Shown here in pieces: positions 12,098-22,426 of a stretch of 64,000 bases of DNA (the first letter of the stretch is position 1; each line of letters opens with the position of its first letter). The translations under genes and the position numbers were made by a program. The stretch comes from Inonotus obliquus (taxonomy: Eukaryota > Basidiomycota > Agaricomycetes > Hymenochaetales > Hymenochaetaceae), in NCBI GenBank assembly GCA_032164295.1, contig JAJHTX010000010.1, positions 1,240,001-1,304,000 of the forward strand. Reading direction: 5' to 3'. Under the pieces are notes generated by a model that ran no database searches, was not told the origin of the DNA, and saw only the letters and a program-made list of their open reading frames with translations.

Positions 12098-13262
12098 TCA
12101 TAAATTCGCTAGACTTGGTGAAACTCGACCCGAAGTAGGCGCGCTGGTAACGGGTGTTCCAGTAAGCGACGATGCCATGGACCGCGCCTCTTCGGACGCA
12201 AGCGGCAGAGGAACATCTCCTAGCGGATCTTTGAGATACTCCTTCAAGAAATTCTTCCATGGCGCAGCGGCGGGGACGAAATGCCCGCCATCGTGAGTAG
12301 CGACTCGCCGGTTTGCCGATACGTCGATAAGAGTACGAACGCGCTCGGGCGGGATGATTACGTCGTTCAGTCCGAAGACATGTAAAGTTGGGGTTGAATA
12401 GTCTGGTGAAAAGAAGTGCTCCCAATTGGGATCTCTAGGTTTGAAGCCTGATATTGCGACACAGTAGGTTCTATTTGTTTAGAAAATAAGTCAGAAAGTT
12501 ACACGTAAATGAGCATTTCTGGACGTACAATGGTGGGTGCGGAGGTTTTCCGTCTACAAGGAAGGGTGGATATAGATGGGGTTTCTCTAACTAGGTGCTG
12601 TTATCAGAATACAGATGACCCACTTCCTAAAAGATGATACATACGACCGCTGCTATCAACGCCGCCATTGCAGCGCCTTGGCTAAAACCAAACACACCCT
12701 GCGTGTGATTGAATTTAGAATCATCGCGGCACTGTATTTTCTGTTCAAACGGCACGTACGTCAAATCTGTCTTTTGCTAGAATATCTCTTAGTACCGCAA
12801 CGGATTCTGCAACCCCATCGTATTTCGTCTTTTCGGGATTTGTCCTCCACCATCCTCTAGGTAGTTCGTCCGGATTTGGTTCTGATGCATCGACAGCTGC
12901 CTCAGCGGCACCGAGAGCGTTTGGATTGATGCCGTTAAGATCAACGGGCTTAAGAACGTGAGGTGCATCGACGAATACTGAGAGTACATACATTCAATAG
13001 GTTAGGATAACTTTACTCAAGAGGCAGAGGCCCGACGCACCGAAGTCGATACTCTTCCCGCATGCCTTTCTCAGAGCACCCATCTTGGAAACATGCTTCA
13101 GCCTTTCGAACCATCTTACTCAAAAGAAGCAGCGCTGACACGTTTGTAGAATATCGTAGCATTCTGAGAGTAGCTAAACAAAAATGCAAGTCAAAAATCG
13201 AACATTGTACATGTTACTTCAAGAACGTACCCATGAAGCATCAATACTTTCTTCGCCGCCAT
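12098..13262 (-). CDS. FSH-family serine hydrolase, copy B
   Basis: Second FSH1-type alpha/beta hydrolase, tandem with and in the same orientation as copy A. It begins MAAKKVLMLHG, spliced to YSQNATIFYKR, then MGALRKACGKSIDF and VFVDAPHVLKPVDL. The middle exon ends in LRDILAKDRFD, the same joint as in copy A (LAKDHFD). The elbow is GVFGFSQGAAMAAL near 12660-12705. The acid is in GLNDVIIP and the His in THDGGHFVPA (about 12285-12300). It carries a longer Ser/Pro-rich tail than copy A, ending at TGA 12098-12100. Intron positions match copy A, which shows duplication after the introns were in place. Residues outside the active site differ widely, so the duplication is not recent. The substrate is unknown. 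Confidence 0.88.
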
Positions 13263-13434
13263 TGAAAAAGCCGGAAAGAGACTGAAATGCAATGAGATAG
13301 GATTTTTACTTATGAATGCTGGGCTGGAGGTTGGAGGCCAAGAGCGACCGTGTCGGCGACGCGATCGACGCGTGTGATGAGAACAGACGTGTCACTCTCA
13401 ACTTCAAATTCTCTACTCAGCTCCTTCCACAACA

Positions 13435-15011
13435 ATGCGCACGAGCGTAGTCTGTCGACTACTACTACAAGTACTCGTACTTCTCCCTCTCGGTATCCTC
13501 GCCGCGAAGGATAAGAAAAAGGACAACAAGAGCGCAAGAAATATTACCATAGACAGAGTGCGCTGGCAGCTTTACCTTTTGTTGCTCGGAATAACGACAT
13601 TCTGACACTGCAGAACAGCTTGTGAATCTACGAACACACTCTATATACGCGCCATACATTGATCAAGACCTGCAAAATCGATGGTGGGACTTTGGAGCTG
13701 ATGCCTACATTGTACGTGTCAGAAACTCGAAACCATTGTCAGCTTCACTTATTACGATGTACAGAACACCAACAAACATGTCCGATTAACACGCAATAAA
13801 CCGTCACAAATGGTATCTCCACGACGTATCTTTTGTGAGGACAATACTGAGACGCCGCTTATGAAATACAGGGCTGGTTATGGTCACGTCTACCTCTCAC
13901 TTCTTCCAATTTCGTAGTGGAGGTAGAATTCAAGGTCAGGAGGCTTCATGCCAAAGAATGTGCTTTATCCTGTTGACTTCCAACTTTCACAGGTATCCGG
14001 GGAGCCGAAACAACACCTCCATGGTGATGGATTAGCGATTTGGTTGACGAAAGATAGAGCACAACCAGGTCCCATGTTTGGGTCCATTGGTGTGTTTCCT
14101 CCGTGACTTCTAATGTACTCAGTCGCTGATGATAGCAACAGACAAGTTTACTGGACTAGGAATCATCTTAGATACGTGCGTATAGCCGTCCTCGACTACT
14201 GTAACGTTATTCTGAATATTTCACAGGTACGCAAACGCTCGACACGCATACGCATTTCCTCGAGTCGTCGCTACGTTGGGAGACGGGAAGACGAGCTATG
14301 ACCTTGAGCAAGATGGCGAGCGAACCAACATTGGTGCCTGTTCCGTACGCTCAGTCCTCTCACATCCCGTGATTCCAATCTCCACCCATAACTTACTAAA
14401 ACTACAAAGGCAAACTTCCTCAAGAAAGAATTCCCAACGAAAATCAAGATCACATACGTTAAAGAGAGGCAATTAGATATTAAGGCCCAGTTCAAAGCTC
14501 GTGAGTCCTCTTCACATCAGAATGCGCGTTCGTCAGTTTTCTAAGACCAACGCGACCCTCCCGAACATAGGCGACACATGGACGGATTGCGTCAAAGTCG
14601 ATGATGTGTCCCTCCCTTTAGCTCCGTATCTTGGCTTCTCAGCTCTAACGGGTGATGTTTTCGACGCACACGAGTACGTCTCCCCTTTCCCTCCTTACCT
14701 CCCATTGGCTCCGCAATCTTACGCAAAACCTTCCACCCCCAACCTCGCCTCCAAATAGCATAATCGCCGTAACAACGTCCTCCGCGATCTTAGCTGACCC
14801 ATCCCGCCCACGAGACAAACTCAAAGCCTCTTCCACCAGCGCATCTTCATCTTCCTGGTTTACCTTCCTTCTGAAATTGATTTTATTCGTCGGTGCCTGT
14901 GCTGGGGCTTTGTATGGTTATCAGGAATATCAAAGGCGGAATGGTGGCGCGTTTGGAGGGGCGAGAAGAGGGGGTACGTTTGATGTCTTCTCGAATGCGA
15001 AGAGGTTTTAG
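13435..15011 (+). CDS. L-type lectin cargo receptor (ERGIC-53/VIP36/Emp47-like)
   Basis: A type I membrane lectin that recycles between ER and Golgi and carries glycoproteins. The N-terminal signal peptide is Arg-Thr then a Leu/Val-rich core ending near GILAAK. Exon 1 (13435-13557) joins at 13619 to VNLRTHSIYAPYIDQDLQ, followed by RWWDFGADAYI and NTNKHVRLTRNKPSQ. The lectin core shows GDGLAIWLTKDR, GPMFGSIDKFTGLGI, then a YANARHAYAFPRV stretch and ATLGDGKTSYD. The end of the fold is YLGFSALTGDVFDAHD, the usual L-type lectin C-terminal strand. A Ser-rich linker, one transmembrane helix (FLLKLILFVGACAGALYGY) and a short basic tail ending in AKRF follow. Nine or so exons, all GT-AG, keep frame to TAG at 15009-15011. 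The aromatic last residue is like ER-export or retrieval tails of this family. Confidence 0.92.
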
Positions 15012-15209
15012 GTACTTTATTCATACTCTCTTTTTCGTTACAATGTTATGGAGTTGTGGAGGTTATGCTACAGTACATCATAGCATTGCACGCACTGAGT
15101 CTATACAGTATATTATTCCTTCTTTCGACTTTCCCAATTCTTATTCGAAAGCTTTCTTTCGTGAACAAGATTTTGAATACATTGTCACCATATAAACGTC
15201 CTCTCACTC

Positions 15210-17280
15210 ATCCGACATCTTCACCAAAGGCACGACAAGAATTACTACTGGTACACATAGGTCTTTGGTCCACGAAGTCGGTCTCGGAGCATTGTTCTTG
15301 TTCTCCACCAACGTCGTATCATCATCGTCCAAGTCAAACTTCCTCAGGACTTCGACTACTCCCTCGCATTAGCGTCTTCGACCCGTTATTTCGTCTTGGG
15401 CACGGATAAGTGATCGGGAAGGCTTTCTGATTGAGCGCGAGCATTGAGGGCAATACTGTGGCCAGGGAGGCCTCGACCGCCATGGCTGCGACCCAAGGAG
15501 AGTGACGAACGTAAATCGACCTTGGAGAGTTCAAGTCAACTACTCGATCGTCCCGCAATGCGAACTTGAAGTTCACAAACCCAACCCGTCCTAGAGCCCA
15601 CTTCCACCAAACGAACAAGCGTCCTTCTTCCGTTCACGGACCGCGACCTCGCCGCTTCATACTTTCTCTCCTCACTCTGCCCCTTCCGCCCCTTCCATCC
15701 ACTCAACCACCGATCGAATCCCACTCCCTCCCTCACACATTCCCTGGTAACTTCTCCCTCTCGACTGCTTCCCAACTTGCATTCTCATCCGTCTTCATTT
15801 TCTTCCTATCCAACTCGTCCAGTTCATCTTGTTGCTTCGAAGTCCATTCCGGGTTCCACGCATCTTGCGTTAAAGCCAGTGCGTCTTGCATCATTTCCAT
15901 CCAACCATTTCCTTCCTTTTTGTCCTCTTCCTCTTTCCCTTCCTTTTTCTTCGTACGTGGAGATGGCTCGACTTTCTTCCTATCCAACATCACCTCCCTA
16001 ACAGCCCACAGCCTCACGTCATACAATATCGCTCTCAAGACCCGTACCATCGCTTCCGACTCCTTGAAATATGGATGTAAATACTTCACCACCTCCTTCT
16101 GGAACTTCTCGAAGTTATTCATAACCCCGTTTTTCCTCTTTCTCGCGTCATTTGCTTCGCACGAAGATTCCGCGTGTTTTCCTCGACTGTTCCAATCGTA
16201 TATCGCAGAATAGGCCAAGTTCACATCGTGGGTTCTAGCCACATCGCGGGTTCTAGATTCGTACAAAGGGCGCTCGTAGTTACCTGGCCCACTGCGTGTT
16301 GTCATTATCCAGATGAAGCAGAGGAGGAGTTGTCGAAATGATTCCCAGGGATCAAAGATATATTCTTCGAGTTCCCAATCCGGAAGCTTTGCAGGAAGAG
16401 TGTTTATGATGGGCTTTCGGCGAAAGGTCAAAGGATGAGATGGAAATAATTCACGGCGAAGCATGGCGCAGGATACTTTACCGGAAGATCATCCATCTCT
16501 TCTTGCAGGCGAACATCAACAACGTCAAGGCAGATAATAATACCTATCCAGGCATCAGCAGAAATAGAAAGGTTCTCCAACCCGACAGAGCGAATTGCGA
16601 GGCCATGCCTTTGAAGCTTCGTGATTACTGACCAGAAAAGAACAATCAATTACACAAGAAAGAGAAATAAAGATAATATGGGGTAGCGAAACGACAATAC
16701 CTTTTAGATAGTCCGTAAGGGAGCCCATGAATTCTTCGAGATCGTCAAAATAAACGAGTGGTTTTGTGATCTCAGCCAATGCGACTCGCGAGGGTTCGTG
16801 TTTACGTGGTGCAATATGAGCCACGAGACTACGAGGATCTAAGAAAGCTGGGAGTTCCGAAGGGATAGATGTCCACTACTTTGCGCAAAATATCGGTACT
16901 TATATCAGCGACTTGAAATTTCCCTCCAGAATGATACGCACACATCGAGTGGTCGAACGTGGAGGCGAAGATTCTCCACTGGCTGGTTTGCTGACTACAC
17001 AAGGAGGCCATACTGACGACTTGACGGAGAGACAACATGAGCCCAGATCCTCATAGCAGCGGAGGCTGTCCGAGTTCCGCCAATCGTGTTCCTTTCCAGC
17101 TTCATGTTCAAAGCCCTTGGGTCTCGTGAGGTCGTTCTTCTTTTGCTTGACGACGAGTTTATCATTTAGAGGCAAGATACTGCTGCAGTTGCTACCATCT
17201 TTATCGAGAGGATTATACTCGAGCGAATGTAGCTCGAGCCGACGCTGGAGCGAGCACGCAACGAGTTCTGCCTTTTTCAT
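15210..17280 (-). CDS. Unrecognised multi-exon gene, model unresolved
   Basis: I do not recognise this gene. Reading on the minus strand, protein-like blocks appear in order. They start with MKKAELVACSLQRRLELHSL at 17280. Then come RNSDSLRCYEDLG and, in another frame, FASTFDHSMCAYHSGGKFQV with DILRKVVDIYPFGTPSFL. Next is LVAHIAPRKHEPSRVALAE with YFDDLEEFMGSLTDYLKG, a clean intron, and ITKLQRHGLAIRSVGLENL. A further intron leads to LPDWELEEYIFDPWESFRQL and a charged tail. Last, in another frame at 15620-15340, are FVNFKFALRDDRVVDL and YVRHSPWVAAMAVEASLA, and at 15360-15215 a further block with KFDLDDDDTTLVEN. Two joints (near 17030 and 16840) change frame without a good intron. Either a model with unusual introns is needed or the gene is decaying. 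Convergent with the lectin gene. Confidence 0.4.
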
Positions 17281-17997
17281 TGTTGCTAGTGGACGATGAG
17301 ATGAAGTCGTGCTAGCACAGAAACTATCCGAGCTGTGATGCATGTTCCGAAACAATGCGCGAAGAATCTGGCTAGAAGTATGGGGTAGTCGAGAAAACCG
17401 CGAACGAGAGAAGACTGGTGTAACCCCCTTCTCGATCCCGAGTGGCAAGCAGATTTCCCAATTCCTACACCAGCCACAGAGTCACGCAAGCTCTAGTTCA
17501 ACGACGAGAGAAGTACAGTTTCGATCTGGATTAGACAACAGAACGAATTGCGTAAGGTTAATGGAAGTAAAAGTAGAAATTGGACTTTTCAACGACCAAA
17601 TACCCACAGCAGGCAAATAAGGATTTCATTTCATTCATTGATGGCATAATATCATAGACAAAGAAAAGCCGAAACTCACGTGATTTTTATATTGTCATTG
17701 TCGTCTTGTCTTCCGTGTGAGTTTCCCGCTGGATGTCATTCACTATATACTGTAACCAGGACTTTTCTAACTTTGATCAGAGGCAGCCCGGAGAGAATTA
17801 GCAAAATTCATAATGTGATAGGTCGTGGTCGAAGCAAGGACTCGGACTGCAAGTGGGAAGCAAAAATACATTCACCTAGTTTTCGGTTGTTGCTAAGCTA
17901 CGCCGAAACTACGAAAAATGCTCGACATGGTACGCGCAAGATATTCCGACAGGGATGCTGGGTATAGCTCATACGCAGTACATACTGCCGGACGAGA
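17281..17997. other. Spacer before the F-box cluster
   Basis: No supported gene. Open frames of up to about 95 codons on the plus strand (such as 17680-17967) have no recognisable domain and no splice-supported extension. The right part is the 3' flank of the F-box gene ending at 17998. Confidence 0.5.
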
Positions 17998-19644
17998 TTA
18001 ACCGGATTCCGATTCGTCCGAATCTATGTCGAGGGATAACCGGGCTGAATCTATTTCGTCCCGTCTGAACGTCCCATCCATCCACCCCCTGCAGTCATAA
18101 AACTTGATCTGAATCCCTTCGGTGTCCGTGAGATATCCGGCGAGTGTTTCTACGATATTCACCGTCAGCCTCCACCACCCTTCAAAACGGATAAGTCGCC
18201 CATGGGGCACATCGGAGATATCTAGTGAGTGGCCGTCGATGCCTTCGATGCTTCCACCTATGTTCGCACTGACATCTATGCTTACGTCGGCATAACTAAA
18301 CCGAAGCTCCAGCCTTCGAAGGACAGGCACGCGCAGTCTCCCGATCAAAGAAACCACAGAGCGTGTCGGATCCCTGAACCAACCAGGCTCAAAATCGAAA
18401 CAACCCTGATGAATTTCGCACGAAACGAGGCAAGGCAGAGACACTATTGGCGGATTGACCCAATGAGTGTCGGTGGTGCCTTCAATATCAACTGAATAGT
18501 CGTTGTAAATGGAGAGTGTTTGAAGGACTTCGGTCGATGACAGGAAGTCAAGTAACTCTTTCAAAGCGACACGACCGCGCCATGAGAATTTGAACCGAGT
18601 CAAGTGTCTGGCAAAGGACGGATGAGGAGCGAAATTGACCTCCAGACTCCGTAGCGAAGGGAGGTCGCAGGCTTCGTAAAAGCGTCTCTCCAAAATGTTA
18701 AGAGCTAAATAACGGAGAGATTTTGCCGAAGCAAGGAATTCCCTCAAGGAATCCAGCTCATCGCTTTCAATCCGGTCCAATTTGCACCGAATCAGATCTC
18801 GCCCAATGATAGGCGCTGGTACGAAGTCGACCCAAAGATTGTGTAGTGATGGAGTATGCCGCCTTTCGATGGAACGCAAAGCGGTGTTGTAGCGATCCCG
18901 TATAAAGAGAGAACGAACATTCTGCATAGCTACACTGTCCAGAACTCGTTGGGCATCTCCGTAACTTTCGAGTTCGAAAATCCGCAGCTCTTCCAGACGC
19001 AAAGACAAAACAAAGTCCAAAGAGCGTTTGTAGAACCGGTCGACAAGTTCCTTGGGGTCGTGCCCTCTGTTTCTGGCCCAAGCCTTGTACGAGGCGCTGC
19101 TCCTAACCTCGTCACGGTCCCATATGACAGCCTTCAACGAAACGAAACGATTTCCCTCCGTAATCGCAACCATCTGCTCTGGTGTCTGACCAATCTCGAG
19201 ATAAAAACCACTCCATATCTTCCGCATCGACATCATCACCGCCCTGAACCGCCTGCATACCAATGATAATACCACCTTCTCCTCCAAGCTTCCCGCGGCT
19301 AAAGCGAATATATCGGAAAGAACGTCGTCCGGAATGAGATTTAATCCGTAATTTGGCGCTGTCCGGAAGACGTAGTCACCGAATTGCTTTGTTCTGATAT
19401 TCCTCGCTTCTACGAATACTTGAAGGCTATGGAGAGAGTTCTGCATGTCCTCAATGTACTTGGGAACGTTGTAACCCTGCATTTGTCTGTTCTCACTGAT
19501 GAGGTACGTTCGCGAGGATGTCAGAAACACGGACATCCACTTACCACTCATCAAATGAAGTCTTACATCCATCAACAATTTCCCATATGCGTACCTACCA
19601 TCGTGGCCGGCGGACTCGAGAAATTCTGTGGCACGTGAAGACAA
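17998..19644 (-). CDS. F-box/LRR-like protein, family copy F1
   Basis: Predicted substrate receptor of an SCF ubiquitin ligase. The F-box is LNLIPDDVLSDIFALAAG followed by KVVLSLVCRRFRAVM, about residues 100-140. It is followed by the family block GQTPEQMVAITEGNRFVSLK, then degenerate leucine-rich segments such as RHTPSLHNLWVDFVP, LDSLREFLASAKSLRYLAL and ACDLPSLRSLEVNF, and a C-terminal block ending GWMDGTFRRDEIDSARL. The open frame from the ATG at 19644 (548 aa) reads straight through the 49-bp sequence that in sister copies is intron 1 (GTAAGTGG to CATCAG at about 19494-19542). If that intron is removed, the upstream frame meets a stop and offers no clear ATG. The N-terminus is therefore uncertain or the 5' end is damaged. 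The rest is intact. Confidence 0.75.
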   Translation of the reverse strand: MSSRATEFLESAGHDGRYAYGKLLMDVRLHLMSGKWMSVFLTSSRTYLISENRQMQGYNVPKYIEDMQNSLHSLQVFVEARNIRTKQFGDYVFRTAPNYGLNLIPDDVLSDIFALAAGSLEEKVVLSLVCRRFRAVMMSMRKIWSGFYLEIGQTPEQMVAITEGNRFVSLKAVIWDRDEVRSSASYKAWARNRGHDPKELVDRFYKRSLDFVLSLRLEELRIFELESYGDAQRVLDSVAMQNVRSLFIRDRYNTALRSIERRHTPSLHNLWVDFVPAPIIGRDLIRCKLDRIESDELDSLREFLASAKSLRYLALNILERRFYEACDLPSLRSLEVNFAPHPSFARHLTRFKFSWRGRVALKELLDFLSSTEVLQTLSIYNDYSVDIEGTTDTHWVNPPIVSLPCLVSCEIHQGCFDFEPGWFRDPTRSVVSLIGRLRVPVLRRLELRFSYADVSIDVSANIGGSIEGIDGHSLDISDVPHGRLIRFEGWWRLTVNIVETLAGYLTDTEGIQIKFYDCRGWMDGTFRRDEIDSARLSLDIDSDESESG

Positions 19645-20159
19645 TCGCCTGATTGATCAGATCAGCTTGTAATTGACCACATCATCGATTCTCTTTGAGG
19701 GTTCGATTTCTTGAGGTGTATGCCGTTCACTTCATTATGATATACAAGTGTATTACATACAAGAATACAAATCGATTTGTCTCCGATATGCGAATGAAAA
19801 TTGATCGATGCCAGTTAAAATAAAGAGCTAGATTCAAAGTGCGCGAGTATTAACTTACTCATAGTCGTCCTCACTCACTCCTAAAATGAATCGAAATCAA
19901 CTCAGTCTAACGGAATTGTAAGGCCAATAATCGTGACCTGAACACCGTAAGTCGAGTCTGAGTGGTTGCGATATGATTTGAGTCGCTTTCCCAATATTGG
20001 TGGCCATGCACACTTACATTTGTCCTCATGTCGCTCTGACGGTAAGTACTAGCTGAAACTCACTGTAGTACATCTGCACATTGTAAATATCTGTGATCAT
20101 TGTTCCAGCCGGACTTTAACTCTTCAACTCCAATACATCAATTGGATTCCGATTCTTCT

Positions 20160-21827
20160 TCATGGATCGATCCGAGCCGAATCCAGTTCGTCCAGCCTAA
20201 ATGTCCCATTCCGCCACCCTTTGCAGTTAACAAACTCGATCTGCACCCCTTCAATCTCGGTTAGATCTCGGGCAAGTATGTACACGAAACTCGGTGTAAA
20301 TTGAGAACACCCTTCGAGGTGGATAAGCCGCCCATGGGGCACGATGAAGTTACCCTCGAGGTCAGATGTAATTCGAAGATCCAGCACTTGAAGGGCAGGC
20401 ATGCGCAGTTTTGCAGTCAAAATAGCTACGTGTTCCGGATAGTCGTTAACGAACAAGCAATTGGCGCCTTTATGAATTTCGCACGAGACGAGATAGGGAA
20501 GAGTCACCGCATGCAACGACTCCAACGAGTTCACCGAAATCGGGTTGAGAGTGCCATAATCGTAGATTACTGAGCTGTGATATAAAAATAGCGCTTGAAG
20601 CATCTCAATTGGCGACAGGTTGCAAATAGACTCTATAGAGTGAATAGAGAGTGTCTGGAGCACTTCAGTCGATGACAGGAGGTTAAGCAACTCTGTCAAA
20701 GTGATACGGCGGCACCGTGAGAATTTGAGCTGGGTCAAGTGTCTGGCAAAGGACGGATGAGGAATGAAATTGACCACGAGACTCCGCAGAGAAGGGAGGT
20801 CGCAAGTTTCGTAAAAGCGCCCGTTCCTCCTAATAATAAGAAATAGGTACTGGAGAGAGTTCGCCGATGCAAGGAATTCCTTCAAGGAATCCAGCTCACG
20901 ATGATCAATATCGGACAATTTGCACCCAATCAGATCTCTCCCGACAGTGGGTCCTGGTACGAAGTCGACGTCCAGGTGTTGTAGCGACGGAGTATGCCGC
21001 CTTTCGAAGGAACGCAAAACGGGGTTGAGGCAGTTCCGCATCATCAGAGTTCGAACGCTCTGCATGGCCACGCTGTTTAGGATTCGTTGGGCCACTTCTT
21101 CGTCTTCGTATAGGTACCGAATATGCAGCTCCTCTAGATGCAACGGCAGAATAAAGTCCAAAGAATATTTGTAGAACGGATCGATAAATTTGTTATGGTC
21201 GACCCTTCGTTTTCTGGCCCAAGCTTCGAACGCATCGCTGTACCTGAGCGTATCACGCCCGTAGATGTTAGCCTGCAAGGAAACGAAACGATTTCCTTCC
21301 GCAATCGCGACCATTTGCTCCGGTGACTGACCAGTTTCGAGACGATGGCCATCCCACATCTTCCGCGTCGATATCATTACTGTCCTGAACCGCCTGCATA
21401 CCAGTGACAACTCCACCTTATCCGTCAATGTTTTAGCTGCGAAAGCGAATATCTCGGAAAGCACCTCATCCGGAATGAGATCTAGTCCACAATTCAGCGC
21501 CGTCTGGGAGACATAGTCACCAAATTGCTTTGTTCTGAGATTCATCGCTTCTACGAATACTTGAAGGCTATGCAGAGAGTTCCGCATTCCGTTAAGGTAC
21601 TTGAAAACGTCGTGATCCTGCATTTTTCTGTTCTCACTAAATAGGTAAGTTAGCGAGGATGACAGAAAACGTGGGGCATCCACTTACCACTCATCGAATG
21701 AAGTTTTGCGGCCATCAACAAATGCCCACACTTCTGCCGCTGCATGCTCGAGATTGCGAAATACTGTTTGAAAATCGACGTTGGTGCACAGTGAATCCAT
21801 ATACATCGACGTATTTGAGTTATCCAT
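20160..21827 (-). CDS. F-box/LRR-like protein, family copy F2
   Basis: The best-preserved short-linker member. Exon 1 is 21688-21827, starting MDNSNTSMYMDSLCTNVDF and ending in NLEHAAAEVWAFVDG then KTSFDE. A 51-bp GT-AG intron (21637-21687) splits a Cys codon. Exon 2 (20160-21636) begins ENRKMQDHDVFKYL, then has a helical linker (NSLHSLQVFVEAMNLRTKQF). The F-box is LDLIPDEVLSEIFAFAAK with VELSLVCRRFRTVM. The family block GQSPEQMVAIAEGNRFVSLQ and leucine-rich repeats with the HTPSLQHLDVDFVPGP segment follow, and the C-terminus ends LDELDSARIDP. The likely role is a substrate adaptor for SCF ubiquitin ligase through Skp1; the target is unknown. The exon 1/exon 2 structure shared with other copies supports the start chosen. 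Confidence 0.88.
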
Positions 21828-22426
21828 TGTGCCAGTTTTTGAAGCAAGGTTGGTTGGTCCAGAGAAATAATCTTGTATCGGGGCACGTGAAGATCTCCGT
21901 TTTGCTCATGGTGCCATGGCAAGGTTCATTTATGTAAATAACACTTATTTGTCTCGCATACCGATGTCAATTGGCTAGATCCAAGCTGCTTACTCAATTT
22001 CCCAAGCTAATCGCGACTACAATATACAGTGACTCAAAAAACTAATGCAATGATCGATGTCTTTGAGTGTTTCACCCATAATTCCGCAACCACTGCAGCC
22101 ACTGGTGCCTGCCAAAGTATATTGCGACAATATGAATGGCGGGGCCAATCGCGCCCGAAATGACCCAGGCTCGGCTCTGAGAAGTAGCAAGCCACATTTC
22201 ATGGGCTCAAAGCCTCTCGCTTCGAAGACTCGAGCTCGAGCAAACCAGAAACCGGATGATATTACGAGCCAAGCGCTCCACAATAGCAATCAAAGCGAGA
22301 ATGCAAAGCTTTCCATTTAATGGATTGAATGTCCTGAGACCACAGATATTCTGATAATTAACTATCGCGCCTTCCTGAGTCCCATTTGTCAAGTACATAT
22401 TAACCCGACTCCGACTCCGAAAAAAG

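Noticed and set aside
15566..16213. 215-codon plus-strand frame
   Set aside because: It is the antisense shadow of the minus-strand frame at 15733-16464, which has the more protein-like composition and splice-linked neighbours.
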